Positions 1 to 6,923 of a stretch of DNA of 11,363 nt are shown piece by piece. A program made the position numbers and the translations under genes. Within the stretch, counting starts at the first letter, position 1. The number at the start of each line of letters is the position of its first letter. This stretch comes from Vulcanimicrobiota bacterium (GTDB lineage Bacteria; Vulcanimicrobiota; Vulcanimicrobiia; Vulcanimicrobiales; Vulcanimicrobiaceae), in contig DAHUYY010000040.1 of the NCBI GenBank assembly GCA_027306845.1, forward strand, positions 1-11,363, in the 5' to 3' direction. The notes under the pieces were generated by a model. That model was given only the letters and a program-made list of their open reading frames with translations, was not told the DNA's origin and made no database searches.

Positions 1-1
1 A

Positions 2-475
2 AACGCACCGGCGATGGGCGGCGGTTTCGAATTGCTGCTGCTCGCCGATCTCGCGCTCTGCTCGACGCGCGCGTTCTTCTCGCTTCCCGAAGTCCAACTC
101 GCGGCGATCCCGCCGATCGCGTGTGCGCTGCTGCCGCGCGCGATCGGCTCGCAGCGCGCGTTCGACGCGATTCTTACCGGGCGCAAGATCGACGCACAGA
201 GCGCGCTTGCGTGGGGGCTGGTCGGCAGCGTGCATGCACCCGAGGAACTCTCCGCCGCAACCGAGGCGCTCTGCGAACGGCTGCTCGGCTATTCGGCGCT
301 CGCCGTGCGCGCCTGCAAACGCGCGATTCGCGTCGACGATCTGGCGCTGGCGATGCGCGCCTATCGCGAGGAACTTTTGCCGAGCCGCGACGGGGCCGAA
401 GGCATAGCGGCATTCCTTGAAAAGCGCTCTCCCGTTTGGGCGCATACCCTTTCCAAAGGAGAAGATTACCGATGA
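2..475 (+). CDS. Enoyl-CoA hydratase/isomerase family protein, 3' part; candidate cyclohexa-1,5-diene-1-carbonyl-CoA hydratase
   Basis: The reading frame is open from base 2, so the 5' end of this gene is off the window; the last 157 residues are visible. It is a crotonase-fold protein. The oxyanion-hole/catalytic loop AMGGGFE comes first, then LPEVQLAAIPP, so both glutamates used by hydratases are present (GGGFE and LPE). A C-terminal segment ending GIAAFLEKRSPVW follows, as is usual for enoyl-CoA hydratases. It is the first visible gene of an operon with a dehydrogenase and benzoyl-CoA reductase subunits, and its stop overlaps the next start (ATGA, 472-475). From that context I infer it hydrates the cyclic dienoyl-CoA made by the reductase (Dch/BamR/BzdW role). 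The family is certain. The exact substrate is inferred from neighbours; a plain beta-oxidation hydratase is the alternative. Confidence 0.85.
   Translation, partial: NAPAMGGGFELLLLADLALCSTRAFFSLPEVQLAAIPPIACALLPRAIGSQRAFDAILTGRKIDAQSALAWGLVGSVHAPEELSAATEALCERLLGYSALAVRACKRAIRVDDLALAMRAYREELLPSRDGAEGIAAFLEKRSPVWAHTLSKGEDYR
455..464 (+). promoter_or_regulatory. Ribosome binding site for the Oah-like gene
   Basis: AAAGGAGAAG lies inside the end of the preceding gene, with about 10 nt between its GGAG core and the ATG at 472. It supports the start at 472 (protein MTATTEATAAQ) over an in-frame ATG at 436, which has no comparable Shine-Dalgarno and would add a non-conserved leader. Confidence 0.75.
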
Positions 476-1302
476 CCGCGACCACCGAAGCGACCGCCGC
501 ACAGGAAGATATCCTCTACTCCGTCGACGATCGCGTGGCGACGATTACGTTCAATCGTCCGCAGGCCTATAACGCCTACACCACCGAGACGTTAGGGCGC
601 CTGCACGATGCGCTCCGTCGCGCGATGTGGGATGACGAAGTCGGCGTCGTCGTGCTCACCGGTGCCGGCCGCAAAGCGTTCTGTACCGGCGGCGATGTAA
701 AAGAGTATGCCGAGCGTTACGTCGAGCACCCCGAGCAGTTCTGGAAATATATGGTGCTCTTCCAAGATTGTCTCGACAGCATCCGCAACATGGGGAAACC
801 GACGATCGCGCGGATCAACGGCATGGCGGTCGGCGGCGGGAATGAAATGAATATGGCCTGCGATCTCGCCGTTGCCGCCGATCACGCGACGATCCGCCAG
901 GTCGGGACGCGCGTCGGCAGCGTCGCCGCCGGCGGCGGAACGCAGTGGCTGCCGATTATCGTCGGCGACCGGCGCGCGCGCGAGATGCTCTTCCTCTGCG
1001 AACCGATCACCGCCGCACAGGCGCTCGATTGGGGGCTCGTCAATCGCGTCGCCCCCTACGAACAGCTCGACGATACCGTGCGCGATCTCTGCAACAAATT
1101 GCTCGATAAGTTCCCGCAGTGCTTGAGTTACACGCAGTGCCAGGTGAATTACTGGAAAGATCAGTCGTGGTACGCGACGATCGGGCACGCGCGCGAGTGG
1201 CTGGCATCGCATTTCGCCGGTGCGGAGACCGCCGAGGGCATGCGCGCGTTCGTCGAAAAACGCGAACCCGATTACGCTGCGATCCGGCGCGCGCGCCGAT
1301 GA
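472..1302 (+). CDS. Crotonase family protein resembling 6-oxocyclohex-1-ene-1-carbonyl-CoA hydrolase (short form)
   Basis: A 276-residue crotonase. Several stretches match my recollection of the ring-opening hydrolase Oah/BamA/BzdY: the NAYTTETL segment (34-41), KAFCTGGDVKEYAE (68-81), GGGNE (121-125) and LPIIVGDRRA with LCEP (160-178). The second hydratase glutamate (QPE in classic enoyl-CoA hydratases) is replaced by QVG at 143-145, as in Oah; Glu125 of the first is kept. Known Oah proteins are roughly 360-380 residues, with a long insertion before the C-terminal helices. This protein lacks that insertion, going straight from VAPYEQLDD to KLLDKFPQC. It overlaps both neighbours by 4 nt (ATGA). 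I infer hydrolytic opening of the oxo-ring to a 3-hydroxypimelyl-CoA type product. A hydratase with a related cyclic substrate is possible. Family certain, function moderate. Confidence 0.8.
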   Translation: MTATTEATAAQEDILYSVDDRVATITFNRPQAYNAYTTETLGRLHDALRRAMWDDEVGVVVLTGAGRKAFCTGGDVKEYAERYVEHPEQFWKYMVLFQDCLDSIRNMGKPTIARINGMAVGGGNEMNMACDLAVAADHATIRQVGTRVGSVAAGGGTQWLPIIVGDRRAREMLFLCEPITAAQALDWGLVNRVAPYEQLDDTVRDLCNKLLDKFPQCLSYTQCQVNYWKDQSWYATIGHAREWLASHFAGAETAEGMRAFVEKREPDYAAIRRARR

Positions 1303-2327
1303 AAGCTGCGGTCTTTCTCGGGCCGAAGCATCCGCTCGAAATCGAAGAGCGGCCGATGCCGGTTCCGGGGCAGGGCGAGATCGTCATCAAAGTTGCGGCG
1401 TGCGGGCTCTGCCACACCGACCTGCACTATATCGATCACGGCGTGCTCACCTTCGCGCCGCCGCCATTGATTCTCGGCCACGAAGCCTCGGGCACCGTCT
1501 TCGCCGTCGGCGATGGCGTGCGCGCGCGCCAAGTCGGCGAGCACGTGTTGGTTCCCGCGGTGCTCTCGTGCGGCTACTGCGAAGCCTGTCGGCGCGGGCG
1601 CGAGAATATCTGTGCGAACGGCCTCATGCTCGGCAACCACATGGATGGCGCCTATGCCGAGTATCTCAAGGTGCCGGCGAAAGATGTGCTGCCGCTCCCT
1701 CCCGAGCTGCCGCTCGAAGAAGCGTGCCTGATCGCCGATGCCGTTTCGACGCCCTATCACGCGGTCGTCAATCGCGGTGAAGTGCGCCCGGGGGATCGCG
1801 TCGTCGTCTTCGGTTGCGGTGGGGTCGGAATCAACGTCATCCAGATCGCCGTCGCCGCCGGCGGCGAGGTGTGGGCGGTCGATATGAAGCCCGAGCGCCT
1901 CGAATTCGCGCTGCAATTCGGCGCGACGCACGTTATCGATGCGAGCAACGTTCCCGACGTCTCCCGTGCGGTGCGCCGCGCGACCGACGGCGGCGCGGAT
2001 ATCGCCTTCGAAGCGATCGGCAACCCGCATACCGTTCGCTCCGCTATCGAAAGCGTTCGCCGCGGCGGGCGCGTCGTCGTCGTCGGCTTCTGCTCCGAAC
2101 CCGCCGAGATTCCCGCCGGCAAGATCATGTTCAACGAATTGGAGATCCGCGGTTCGCTTGGCTGTCGCCCGGTCGATTATCCGCGCATCATCGAACTGGC
2201 GCGCCGCGGCGAGATTCGCATTCCGGAATTAGTGAGCGAGCGCGTCTCGCTGCAAGATATCAATCGCGGCCTCGATTTTCTGCGCGCGGGCATCGGCCTG
2301 CGTACGATCGTCGTACCCGGCCAATAA
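1299..2327 (+). CDS. Zinc-dependent alcohol dehydrogenase, likely 6-hydroxycyclohex-1-ene-1-carbonyl-CoA dehydrogenase
   Basis: A 342-residue medium-chain dehydrogenase. The start at 1299 overlaps the preceding TGA. The GroES-like N domain has CGLCHTD (35-41; Cys38 as catalytic zinc ligand), GHE (60-62; His61) and a structural-zinc set CGYCEACRRGRENIC (Cys91, 94, 97, 105). The Rossmann loop GCGGVG lies at 172-177, and Asp195 at the end of the next strand favours NAD over NADP. The stretch ADAVSTPYHA (146-155) and the GSLGC..DYP segment closely resemble the anaerobic benzoate enzyme Had/BzdX. Where liver ADH has its third zinc ligand, Cys174, this protein has Asp147. In the operon it would oxidise the hydroxy-cyclohexenoyl-CoA product of the hydratase to the oxo form used by the hydrolase. 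Generic zinc ADH is certain; the specific substrate comes from context and partial resemblance. Confidence 0.85.
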   Translation: MKAAVFLGPKHPLEIEERPMPVPGQGEIVIKVAACGLCHTDLHYIDHGVLTFAPPPLILGHEASGTVFAVGDGVRARQVGEHVLVPAVLSCGYCEACRRGRENICANGLMLGNHMDGAYAEYLKVPAKDVLPLPPELPLEEACLIADAVSTPYHAVVNRGEVRPGDRVVVFGCGGVGINVIQIAVAAGGEVWAVDMKPERLEFALQFGATHVIDASNVPDVSRAVRRATDGGADIAFEAIGNPHTVRSAIESVRRGGRVVVVGFCSEPAEIPAGKIMFNELEIRGSLGCRPVDYPRIIELARRGEIRIPELVSERVSLQDINRGLDFLRAGIGLRTIVVPGQ

Positions 2328-2339
2328 GAAGGGAGCTCT

Positions 2340-3518
2340 ATGAGCACGCAAAGCATCGCGCAGAGCATCGAATCACTCGTCGAATACTGCGATCGCATTA
2401 TCGAAGAGCCGGGCTTTGCCGCCGCGGTCGCTTGGAAAAATGCCGCCCCGAACCGAGCGACGATCGGTTGCTTTCCGGTCTACACGCCGGTCGAGGTTTT
2501 TTACGCCTCGGGCGTCTTACCGGTCGGGCTCGCCGGCGGCGGCAACCGCATGGAGATCGCGCACGCCGATTCGCGCTTCCAATCGTTCATCTGTTCGATC
2601 GTCAAGAGCACGCTCGAACAAGGGATGACCGATCTGCTCGAACCGCTCGACGGGCTCGTCTTTCACTCGATCTGCGACCCGGCGCGCAATCTCGCAAGCG
2701 TCTACGCGCGCAACTTTCCCGAGACGCCGGTCGAGTACATCCACTTTCCGCAGAACTTCGAGGCCGAAGAATCGCCGCGTTATCTGCGCGACGAATACGC
2801 GCGAGTAGCGACATTTGCAAGCGGGCTGAGCGGGCGAGAGATGACCACCGACGATCTTCGCGCCGCGATCGCCCTCTACAATCGCGTGCGCGAGACGATT
2901 CGGCGCCTCTATGCATTGCGGCGCGATGCTCCCCACCGCTTGCGCACCCGCGAACTCTACCCGCTCGTGCGCGTCGGGCACCTCATTCCCCCTGAAGAGC
3001 ATGCCGAGTTGCTCGCCGATGCGCTCCACGCCGCGGCGACGCGCGAAGGGCGCGAGCGCGACCGCATCCGCGTCGTCCTCACCGGCTCGTTCTGCGAACA
3101 GCCCCCGCTCGATCTCATCGCGGCGATCGAAGATGCGGGCTGCTATCTCGTCGACGACGATTTTCTCCTCGGCCGCCGTTGGTTCACCGAGAACATTCCG
3201 GCGAACGTCACCGATCCGCTGCTCGCGCTCGCCGACGGCTATATCAACGCCTCGCTGCCGACGCCGGTGAAGCACGATATGCGCGTCTCGCCGTCGGAGT
3301 TGCTCGTCGAACGCGCCCGCTCGCACCGGGCCGATGCCGTTATCGTGCTCTGCGCGAAATTTTGCGAACCATCCCTCTTCGCCTATCCGCTCTATCGCAA
3401 GGCTCTGCAAGAAGCCGGCATCCCGCATCTTTTCTTGGAGTTCGAAGAAAAAATGTGGATGTTCGACCGAGTTAAAAGCGAGATCGAAACGTTCGTCGAG
3501 TCCCTTCTCTTCGATTAG
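2340..3518 (+). CDS. bzdN: Benzoyl-CoA reductase catalytic subunit, BzdN/BcrC-like (2-hydroxyacyl-CoA dehydratase HgdB family)
   Basis: A 392-residue protein of the FldB/FldC (HgdB-like) family that binds a [4Fe-4S] cluster and the acyl-CoA. The family start GCFPVYTPVEVFYASGVLPVGL is at 43-64. Likely cluster or active-site cysteines sit in FICS (Cys85), SICDPARN (Cys112) and AKFCEP (Cys342); Cys252 is in TGSFCEQPP. The length is close to BcrC/BzdN (about 380). A Shine-Dalgarno AAGGGAG (2329-2335) precedes the ATG, 12 nt after the dehydrogenase stop. It is followed by a second HgdB-like subunit and two ATPase activators, the four-gene set of ATP-dependent benzoyl-CoA reductase. Together with its neighbour it would take electrons from the ATPase pair and reduce the aromatic ring to a cyclic diene. 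A 2-hydroxyacyl-CoA dehydratase is the alternative, but two distinct activators and ring-processing enzymes argue against it. Confidence 0.85.
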   Translation: MSTQSIAQSIESLVEYCDRIIEEPGFAAAVAWKNAAPNRATIGCFPVYTPVEVFYASGVLPVGLAGGGNRMEIAHADSRFQSFICSIVKSTLEQGMTDLLEPLDGLVFHSICDPARNLASVYARNFPETPVEYIHFPQNFEAEESPRYLRDEYARVATFASGLSGREMTTDDLRAAIALYNRVRETIRRLYALRRDAPHRLRTRELYPLVRVGHLIPPEEHAELLADALHAAATREGRERDRIRVVLTGSFCEQPPLDLIAAIEDAGCYLVDDDFLLGRRWFTENIPANVTDPLLALADGYINASLPTPVKHDMRVSPSELLVERARSHRADAVIVLCAKFCEPSLFAYPLYRKALQEAGIPHLFLEFEEKMWMFDRVKSEIETFVESLLFD

Positions 3519-3529
3519 GAGTTTCTACG

Positions 3530-4795
3530 ATGACCGAAACGCATTATCAGGGCAAGCTGCACCATCTGCAAAAAGAGCTGATGTCGGAGTATTATGCGGC
3601 GCTCACCGCCTCGGCGAACGGCAGCGGCGTTCCGGCTGCCTACCTATTGATCGGCGGCAACCCGGTCGAGTTGCTGCGCGCGTTCGATATCCTTCCCGTC
3701 TTTCCCGAGGTGAACGCATTGCAACTCGCGGTGCGCAAACAGTCGCTTCCGTTCATTCAATCGGCGGAGTTCATGGGGTATTCCTCGGATAACTGCGCCT
3801 ACGTGAAAGCCGATATCGGCATGTATTTCGGCGGGCGAGAGACGCCGTTTGCGACGATCCCCGAACCATCGCTGCTGCTCTGTAACTACGTCGGGTGTAA
3901 CGTCTATCTCGACTGGTTCGGGCACCTCGCGGAATTTACGGGGAAGCCGGCGTTTCAACTCGATATTCCGTTCATTCGCTCGGCATCGGGAAAGCCGTCG
4001 AAAGAAGATATCGCCTACGTTCTGCGCCAGCTCCACCACCTGATCGGGCGTTGCGAAGAGATCACCGGGCGTAAGCTCGACGAAGAGCGGCTGCGCGAAG
4101 CGGTGCGTCTCTCTTCGCTCACCGGCGATCTCTGGTCGAAAATCAAGCATCTCACCAAACGCACCCCGGCGCCTTACGATGCCTACTTCGATTCGGTGAC
4201 GATGATGGCGCCGCTCTATTGCCTGCGCGGAACGCCGCAAGGGCTGGAGTTCTTCGAAACCGCCTACGCGGAATTGCTCGCCAAAGCCGAAGCCGGTATC
4301 GGGCCGTTGGAGAAAGAGCGCTTTCGCTACGTTATCGAAGGGCCGCCGCCGTGGCCGCACCTGCGCGCATTTCGCGATATGTTCTCGCGTTGGGATGCCG
4401 TCGCTGTGGCATCGACCTACTCCACCGTCGGTGGGCTCTGGGAGTTCGGCTTCACGCACGATCCCGACCATCCGCTGGAATCGATCGCGCGCCATCTTCT
4501 AGAATGGAACCTGACCAACCGCAATTTTCTCCAGCGTTACGAACAGATCGAACGTTATCTCGAGGAGTGGAATGCGAACGCGCTGGTCATTCACTCGGTG
4601 AAAAGCTGTCGCCTCTTCTCCGCCGGGCAGGGCGATATGCGCGAGTACTTTACCAAACGCGGCGTTCCGACGCTCTTGGTGGAATCCGATCTCGAAGATC
4701 CGCGCTATTTCTCTGAGGCGCAGATGCGCAACCGCATCGATGCATTCTTTGAATCTATCGCTCATCGCCCGACGCGAGAGGGAGCTTCGGTATGA
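3530..4795 (+). CDS. bzdO: Benzoyl-CoA reductase catalytic subunit, BzdO/BcrB-like (HgdB family)
   Basis: A 421-residue second member of the HgdB-like family, the size expected for the larger catalytic subunit (BcrB/BzdO about 435-450). Visible landmarks are NPVELLRAFDILPVFPE (44-60), SSDNCAYVKADIG with Cys89, LLCNYVGCN with Cys118 and Cys123, and HSVKSCRLFSAGQGD with Cys360. Cys89, one of Cys118/123 and Cys360 are plausible [4Fe-4S] ligands by family analogy. TAGGAG (3516-3521), which includes the stop of the preceding gene, provides the ribosome binding site 8 nt before the ATG. The last codons overlap the next ATG (4792-4795), so translation is probably coupled to the first ATPase gene. 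It is inferred to pair with the preceding subunit to form the substrate-reducing half of the enzyme. Confidence 0.85.
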   Translation: MTETHYQGKLHHLQKELMSEYYAALTASANGSGVPAAYLLIGGNPVELLRAFDILPVFPEVNALQLAVRKQSLPFIQSAEFMGYSSDNCAYVKADIGMYFGGRETPFATIPEPSLLLCNYVGCNVYLDWFGHLAEFTGKPAFQLDIPFIRSASGKPSKEDIAYVLRQLHHLIGRCEEITGRKLDEERLREAVRLSSLTGDLWSKIKHLTKRTPAPYDAYFDSVTMMAPLYCLRGTPQGLEFFETAYAELLAKAEAGIGPLEKERFRYVIEGPPPWPHLRAFRDMFSRWDAVAVASTYSTVGGLWEFGFTHDPDHPLESIARHLLEWNLTNRNFLQRYEQIERYLEEWNANALVIHSVKSCRLFSAGQGDMREYFTKRGVPTLLVESDLEDPRYFSEAQMRNRIDAFFESIAHRPTREGASV

Positions 4796-5586
4796 AATAC
4801 GCAGCGGGAATCGATGTCGGATCGACCCAGACCAAATGCATCATCATCGACGAAAACAAGCAGATCGTCGCCCGCGCGCTCACCGACACCGGCGCGAACA
4901 TCACGCGCGCCGGCGAGCGCGGCTACGAAGCGGTGCTCGCCGCGGGCGGCATCGCACGCGAAGATGTGCTCTGCGTCGTTGGCACCGGTTACGGCCGCTT
5001 CAAGGTCTCGTTCGGCGATCTCCAGATCACCGAGATCACGTGCCACGCCAAAGGGGCGAGCATGCTCTTCCCCGAGACCTCGACGGTGATCGATATGGGC
5101 GGACAGGACGCCAAGGGCATCAGCGTGCAGAACGGCGAGGTCGTCGATTTCGTGATGAACGATAAATGTGCGGCGGGAACGGGGCGTTTTCTCTCCACCG
5201 CCGCCGAGACGCTCGGGCTCTCGCTCGATGAGATCGGCGCGATCTCGTTGCAGGCGCGCAACCCGGTTCGGCTCTCGACCGTCTGCACGGTCTTTGTCGA
5301 GTCCGATATCATGTCGTACGTCGCGCAGGGCAAGAAGACCGAGGATATTCTCGGCGGCATTCACAGTGCGATCGCCGCGCGAACGATTGCCTTGGTTCGG
5401 CGTGTCGGGTTGAAACCGAGCTATACCTTCACCGGAGGGGTCTCGCTCAACGTCGGCATGGTGAAGATGCTCGAAGAGAAACTCGGTGCGCCGCTCAACG
5501 TCAGCCCCGATTCGCACTATATGGGCGCGATCGGCGCGGCGGTCTTCGCACTCGAACACGCCATGTCGGCCGCCGCCGCATCGTAA
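4792..5586 (+). CDS. Benzoyl-CoA reductase ATPase/activator subunit with canonical DMGGQD motif (BcrAD/BadFG/HgdC family)
   Basis: A 264-residue ASKHA-fold ATPase of the BadF/BadG/BcrA/BcrD/HgdC family. The N-terminal phosphate loop is GIDVGSTQTK (6-15), VGTGYGR follows at 63-69 and DMGGQDAK at 101-108. The two cysteines that bind the subunit-bridging [4Fe-4S] cluster are Cys126 (NDKCAAGTGRF) and Cys165 (STVCTVFVESD), at nearly the positions known in the HgdC activator. It uses ATP hydrolysis to lower the potential of electrons passed to the catalytic subunits. The small size matches the Bzd-type P/Q subunits rather than the approximately 440-residue BcrA. Assignment to P or Q is left open: its place in the order suggests P, but motif comparison is needed. 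The start is set by ATGA overlap with the previous gene and a GAGGGAG upstream. Confidence 0.88.
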   Translation: MKYAAGIDVGSTQTKCIIIDENKQIVARALTDTGANITRAGERGYEAVLAAGGIAREDVLCVVGTGYGRFKVSFGDLQITEITCHAKGASMLFPETSTVIDMGGQDAKGISVQNGEVVDFVMNDKCAAGTGRFLSTAAETLGLSLDEIGAISLQARNPVRLSTVCTVFVESDIMSYVAQGKKTEDILGGIHSAIAARTIALVRRVGLKPSYTFTGGVSLNVGMVKMLEEKLGAPLNVSPDSHYMGAIGAAVFALEHAMSAAAAS

Positions 5587-5598
5587 AGGAGACGAGAG

Positions 5599-6390
5599 AT
5601 GGATATTATCGCCGGAGTCGATCTCGGTTCGCGCAGCACGAAAGTCGTGCTCGTCGATCGCGAGGGGCGCCAACTCGTCGCGCAGGCGACGCGCACGCGC
5701 CCGCCGTTAATCGAACTCGTCGACCGAGCCGTCGACGAAGCACTGGCGAGCATCGGTGCCGGGCGCGCCGATCTCCGCTATATCGCGACGACCGGGTTCG
5801 GCCGTTCGAGCTATCCCGAACGCGATCTCCAACTCACCGAAGTCACCGCCGCGGCCTACGGCGCGGCCGCGCTCTTTCCCGATACGCGCTGCGTGCTCGA
5901 TATCGGAGCGCAGAGTTCGCGGGCGGTAAAAATTGCGCCCGGGGGACGGGTGCGTGAATTTAAATCGAACGAAAAATGCGCCGCCGGGGCCGGCGGTTTC
6001 GTGGAACGCGCGGCAAAATATCTCGAGACGGAGCTCGCCGAGGTCGGGGAGCTCTCGATGCACGGGGAGAACCCGGTCGCGATTTCGAGCGTCTGTGCCG
6101 TGCTCGCCGAATCGGAGATTATCAACCATGTCAGCCGCGGCGAAACGCGCGAAAACATCTTACGCGGCGTCCATCAGTCGCTCGCAGAACGCGCGGTGCT
6201 GCTCGTCAAACGGATCGGCATCGAAGAGGCGGTGACGCTCGTCGGCGGGATGGGATATCAGGCGGGGATGATCCGCGCGCTGCAAGAGGCGCTCGGGGTG
6301 CAGATTCATTGTGCGGCGCAGCCCGAGATGGCCGGCGCACTCGGTGCGGCGCTGCTTTCGAAACGGCGCATGGAGAAGAGCGCTGCGTGA
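5599..6390 (+). CDS. Benzoyl-CoA reductase second ATPase subunit, divergent DIGAQS motif (BcrAD/BadFG family)
   Basis: A 263-residue paralogue of the preceding gene with the same layout: GVDLGSRSTK at 6-15, TTGFGR at 64-69, and bridging-cluster cysteines Cys127 (NEKCAAGAGGF) and Cys166 (SSVCAVLAESE). The canonical DMGGQDAK motif is changed to DIGAQSSR (101-108), so the pair forms an asymmetric heterodimer in place of the homodimer of dehydratase activators. This asymmetry is typical of benzoyl-CoA reductases. AAAGGAG (5585-5591) starts within the previous stop codon and lies 7 nt before the ATG. The final TGA overlaps the GTG start of the hemerythrin gene. The role, as partner ATPase of the electron-activating module, is well supported. 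Whether it equals BzdP or BzdQ is not resolved. Confidence 0.87.
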   Translation: MDIIAGVDLGSRSTKVVLVDREGRQLVAQATRTRPPLIELVDRAVDEALASIGAGRADLRYIATTGFGRSSYPERDLQLTEVTAAAYGAAALFPDTRCVLDIGAQSSRAVKIAPGGRVREFKSNEKCAAGAGGFVERAAKYLETELAEVGELSMHGENPVAISSVCAVLAESEIINHVSRGETRENILRGVHQSLAERAVLLVKRIGIEEAVTLVGGMGYQAGMIRALQEALGVQIHCAAQPEMAGALGAALLSKRRMEKSAA

Positions 6391-6923
6391 GCGAAGCGCT
6401 CGACATTCTCCGTGAAGAGCACCGCCGTATACTCGAAGTCCTCGACCATTTCGACCGGCTCTGCAGCGCACCAGAAATGCCGGCCGGCTATATCGACGAG
6501 TTGCTGGCGTTCGTAGAGATATTTATCGACGCCAACCATCACGGGAAAGAAGAGCGCGCGCTCTTCGGCACGACCGACGAGCACCCGTGGTTAAGCGGCT
6601 TCGCGCTGCTCTTAAGCGAACAGCACACCGAGGGGCGCCTCCTGGTGCGTGCGGTACGCTGCGCGCGCGGGCGCGGCGATTCGGGGCTTCCCGAACTCAA
6701 GGCGTTCGTTGCGTTTCTGCGCGATCACATCGCGCGCGAGAACGATGCAATTTTCGTGACGATCGGACAGGCGCTCGACGAAGAATCCAACAGAGCGCTC
6801 GTCGAGCGATTTGCCGAGATCGAAAGCGAGGTTATCGCGCGCTGGAAGCTCGCCGAGCCCGGCGAGGAGCGCCGAGCGATCTGCGATCTGCGCCGCTGGA
6901 ATGCGCTTCTTGCACGAGCGTAG
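6387..6923 (+). CDS. Hemerythrin-like (HHE domain) diiron protein
   Basis: The start is taken as GTG at 6387, which overlaps the ATPase stop (GTGA); no ATG lies at a suitable position, and conserved sequence begins immediately (SEALDILREEH). The 178-residue protein is a four-helix hemerythrin-like domain. Iron ligands are suggested by REEH (His12), HHGKEE (51-56), SEQH (His80) and DHIARE (His114, Glu118), in the H...HxxxE...H...HxxxE order of the HHE family. Such proteins bind O2 or NO or handle iron and peroxide. A charged C-terminal helix (residues about 132-178) extends past the domain. Being the last gene of a reductase operon, it may protect or sense O2 for the oxygen-sensitive enzyme; this is inference. 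Its 3' end lies antisense to the MaoC gene for 92 nt. Confidence 0.8.
   Translation: MSEALDILREEHRRILEVLDHFDRLCSAPEMPAGYIDELLAFVEIFIDANHHGKEERALFGTTDEHPWLSGFALLLSEQHTEGRLLVRAVRCARGRGDSGLPELKAFVAFLRDHIARENDAIFVTIGQALDEESNRALVERFAEIESEVIARWKLAEPGEERRAICDLRRWNALLARA

Noticed and set aside
1814..2995. 393-codon plus-strand frame spanning the dehydrogenase/BzdN junction
   Set aside because: It is extremely Arg-rich, out of frame with two well-supported genes, and without motifs.
2517..3428. 303-codon open frame on the minus strand
   Set aside because: It lies wholly opposite the BzdN-like gene, which has clear family motifs; the antisense product has none.
4762..5673. 303-codon open frame on the minus strand opposite the first ATPase gene
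   Set aside because: The plus strand encodes an unmistakable HgdC/BcrD-type ATPase; the antisense frame is compositional.
2340..6390. 2-hydroxyacyl-CoA dehydratase with activator instead of an aromatic reductase
   Set aside because: Dehydratases normally have one homodimeric activator. Here two distinct ATPase subunits occur with Had- and Oah-like enzymes, which fits benzoyl-CoA reductase better, though substrate proof is absent.
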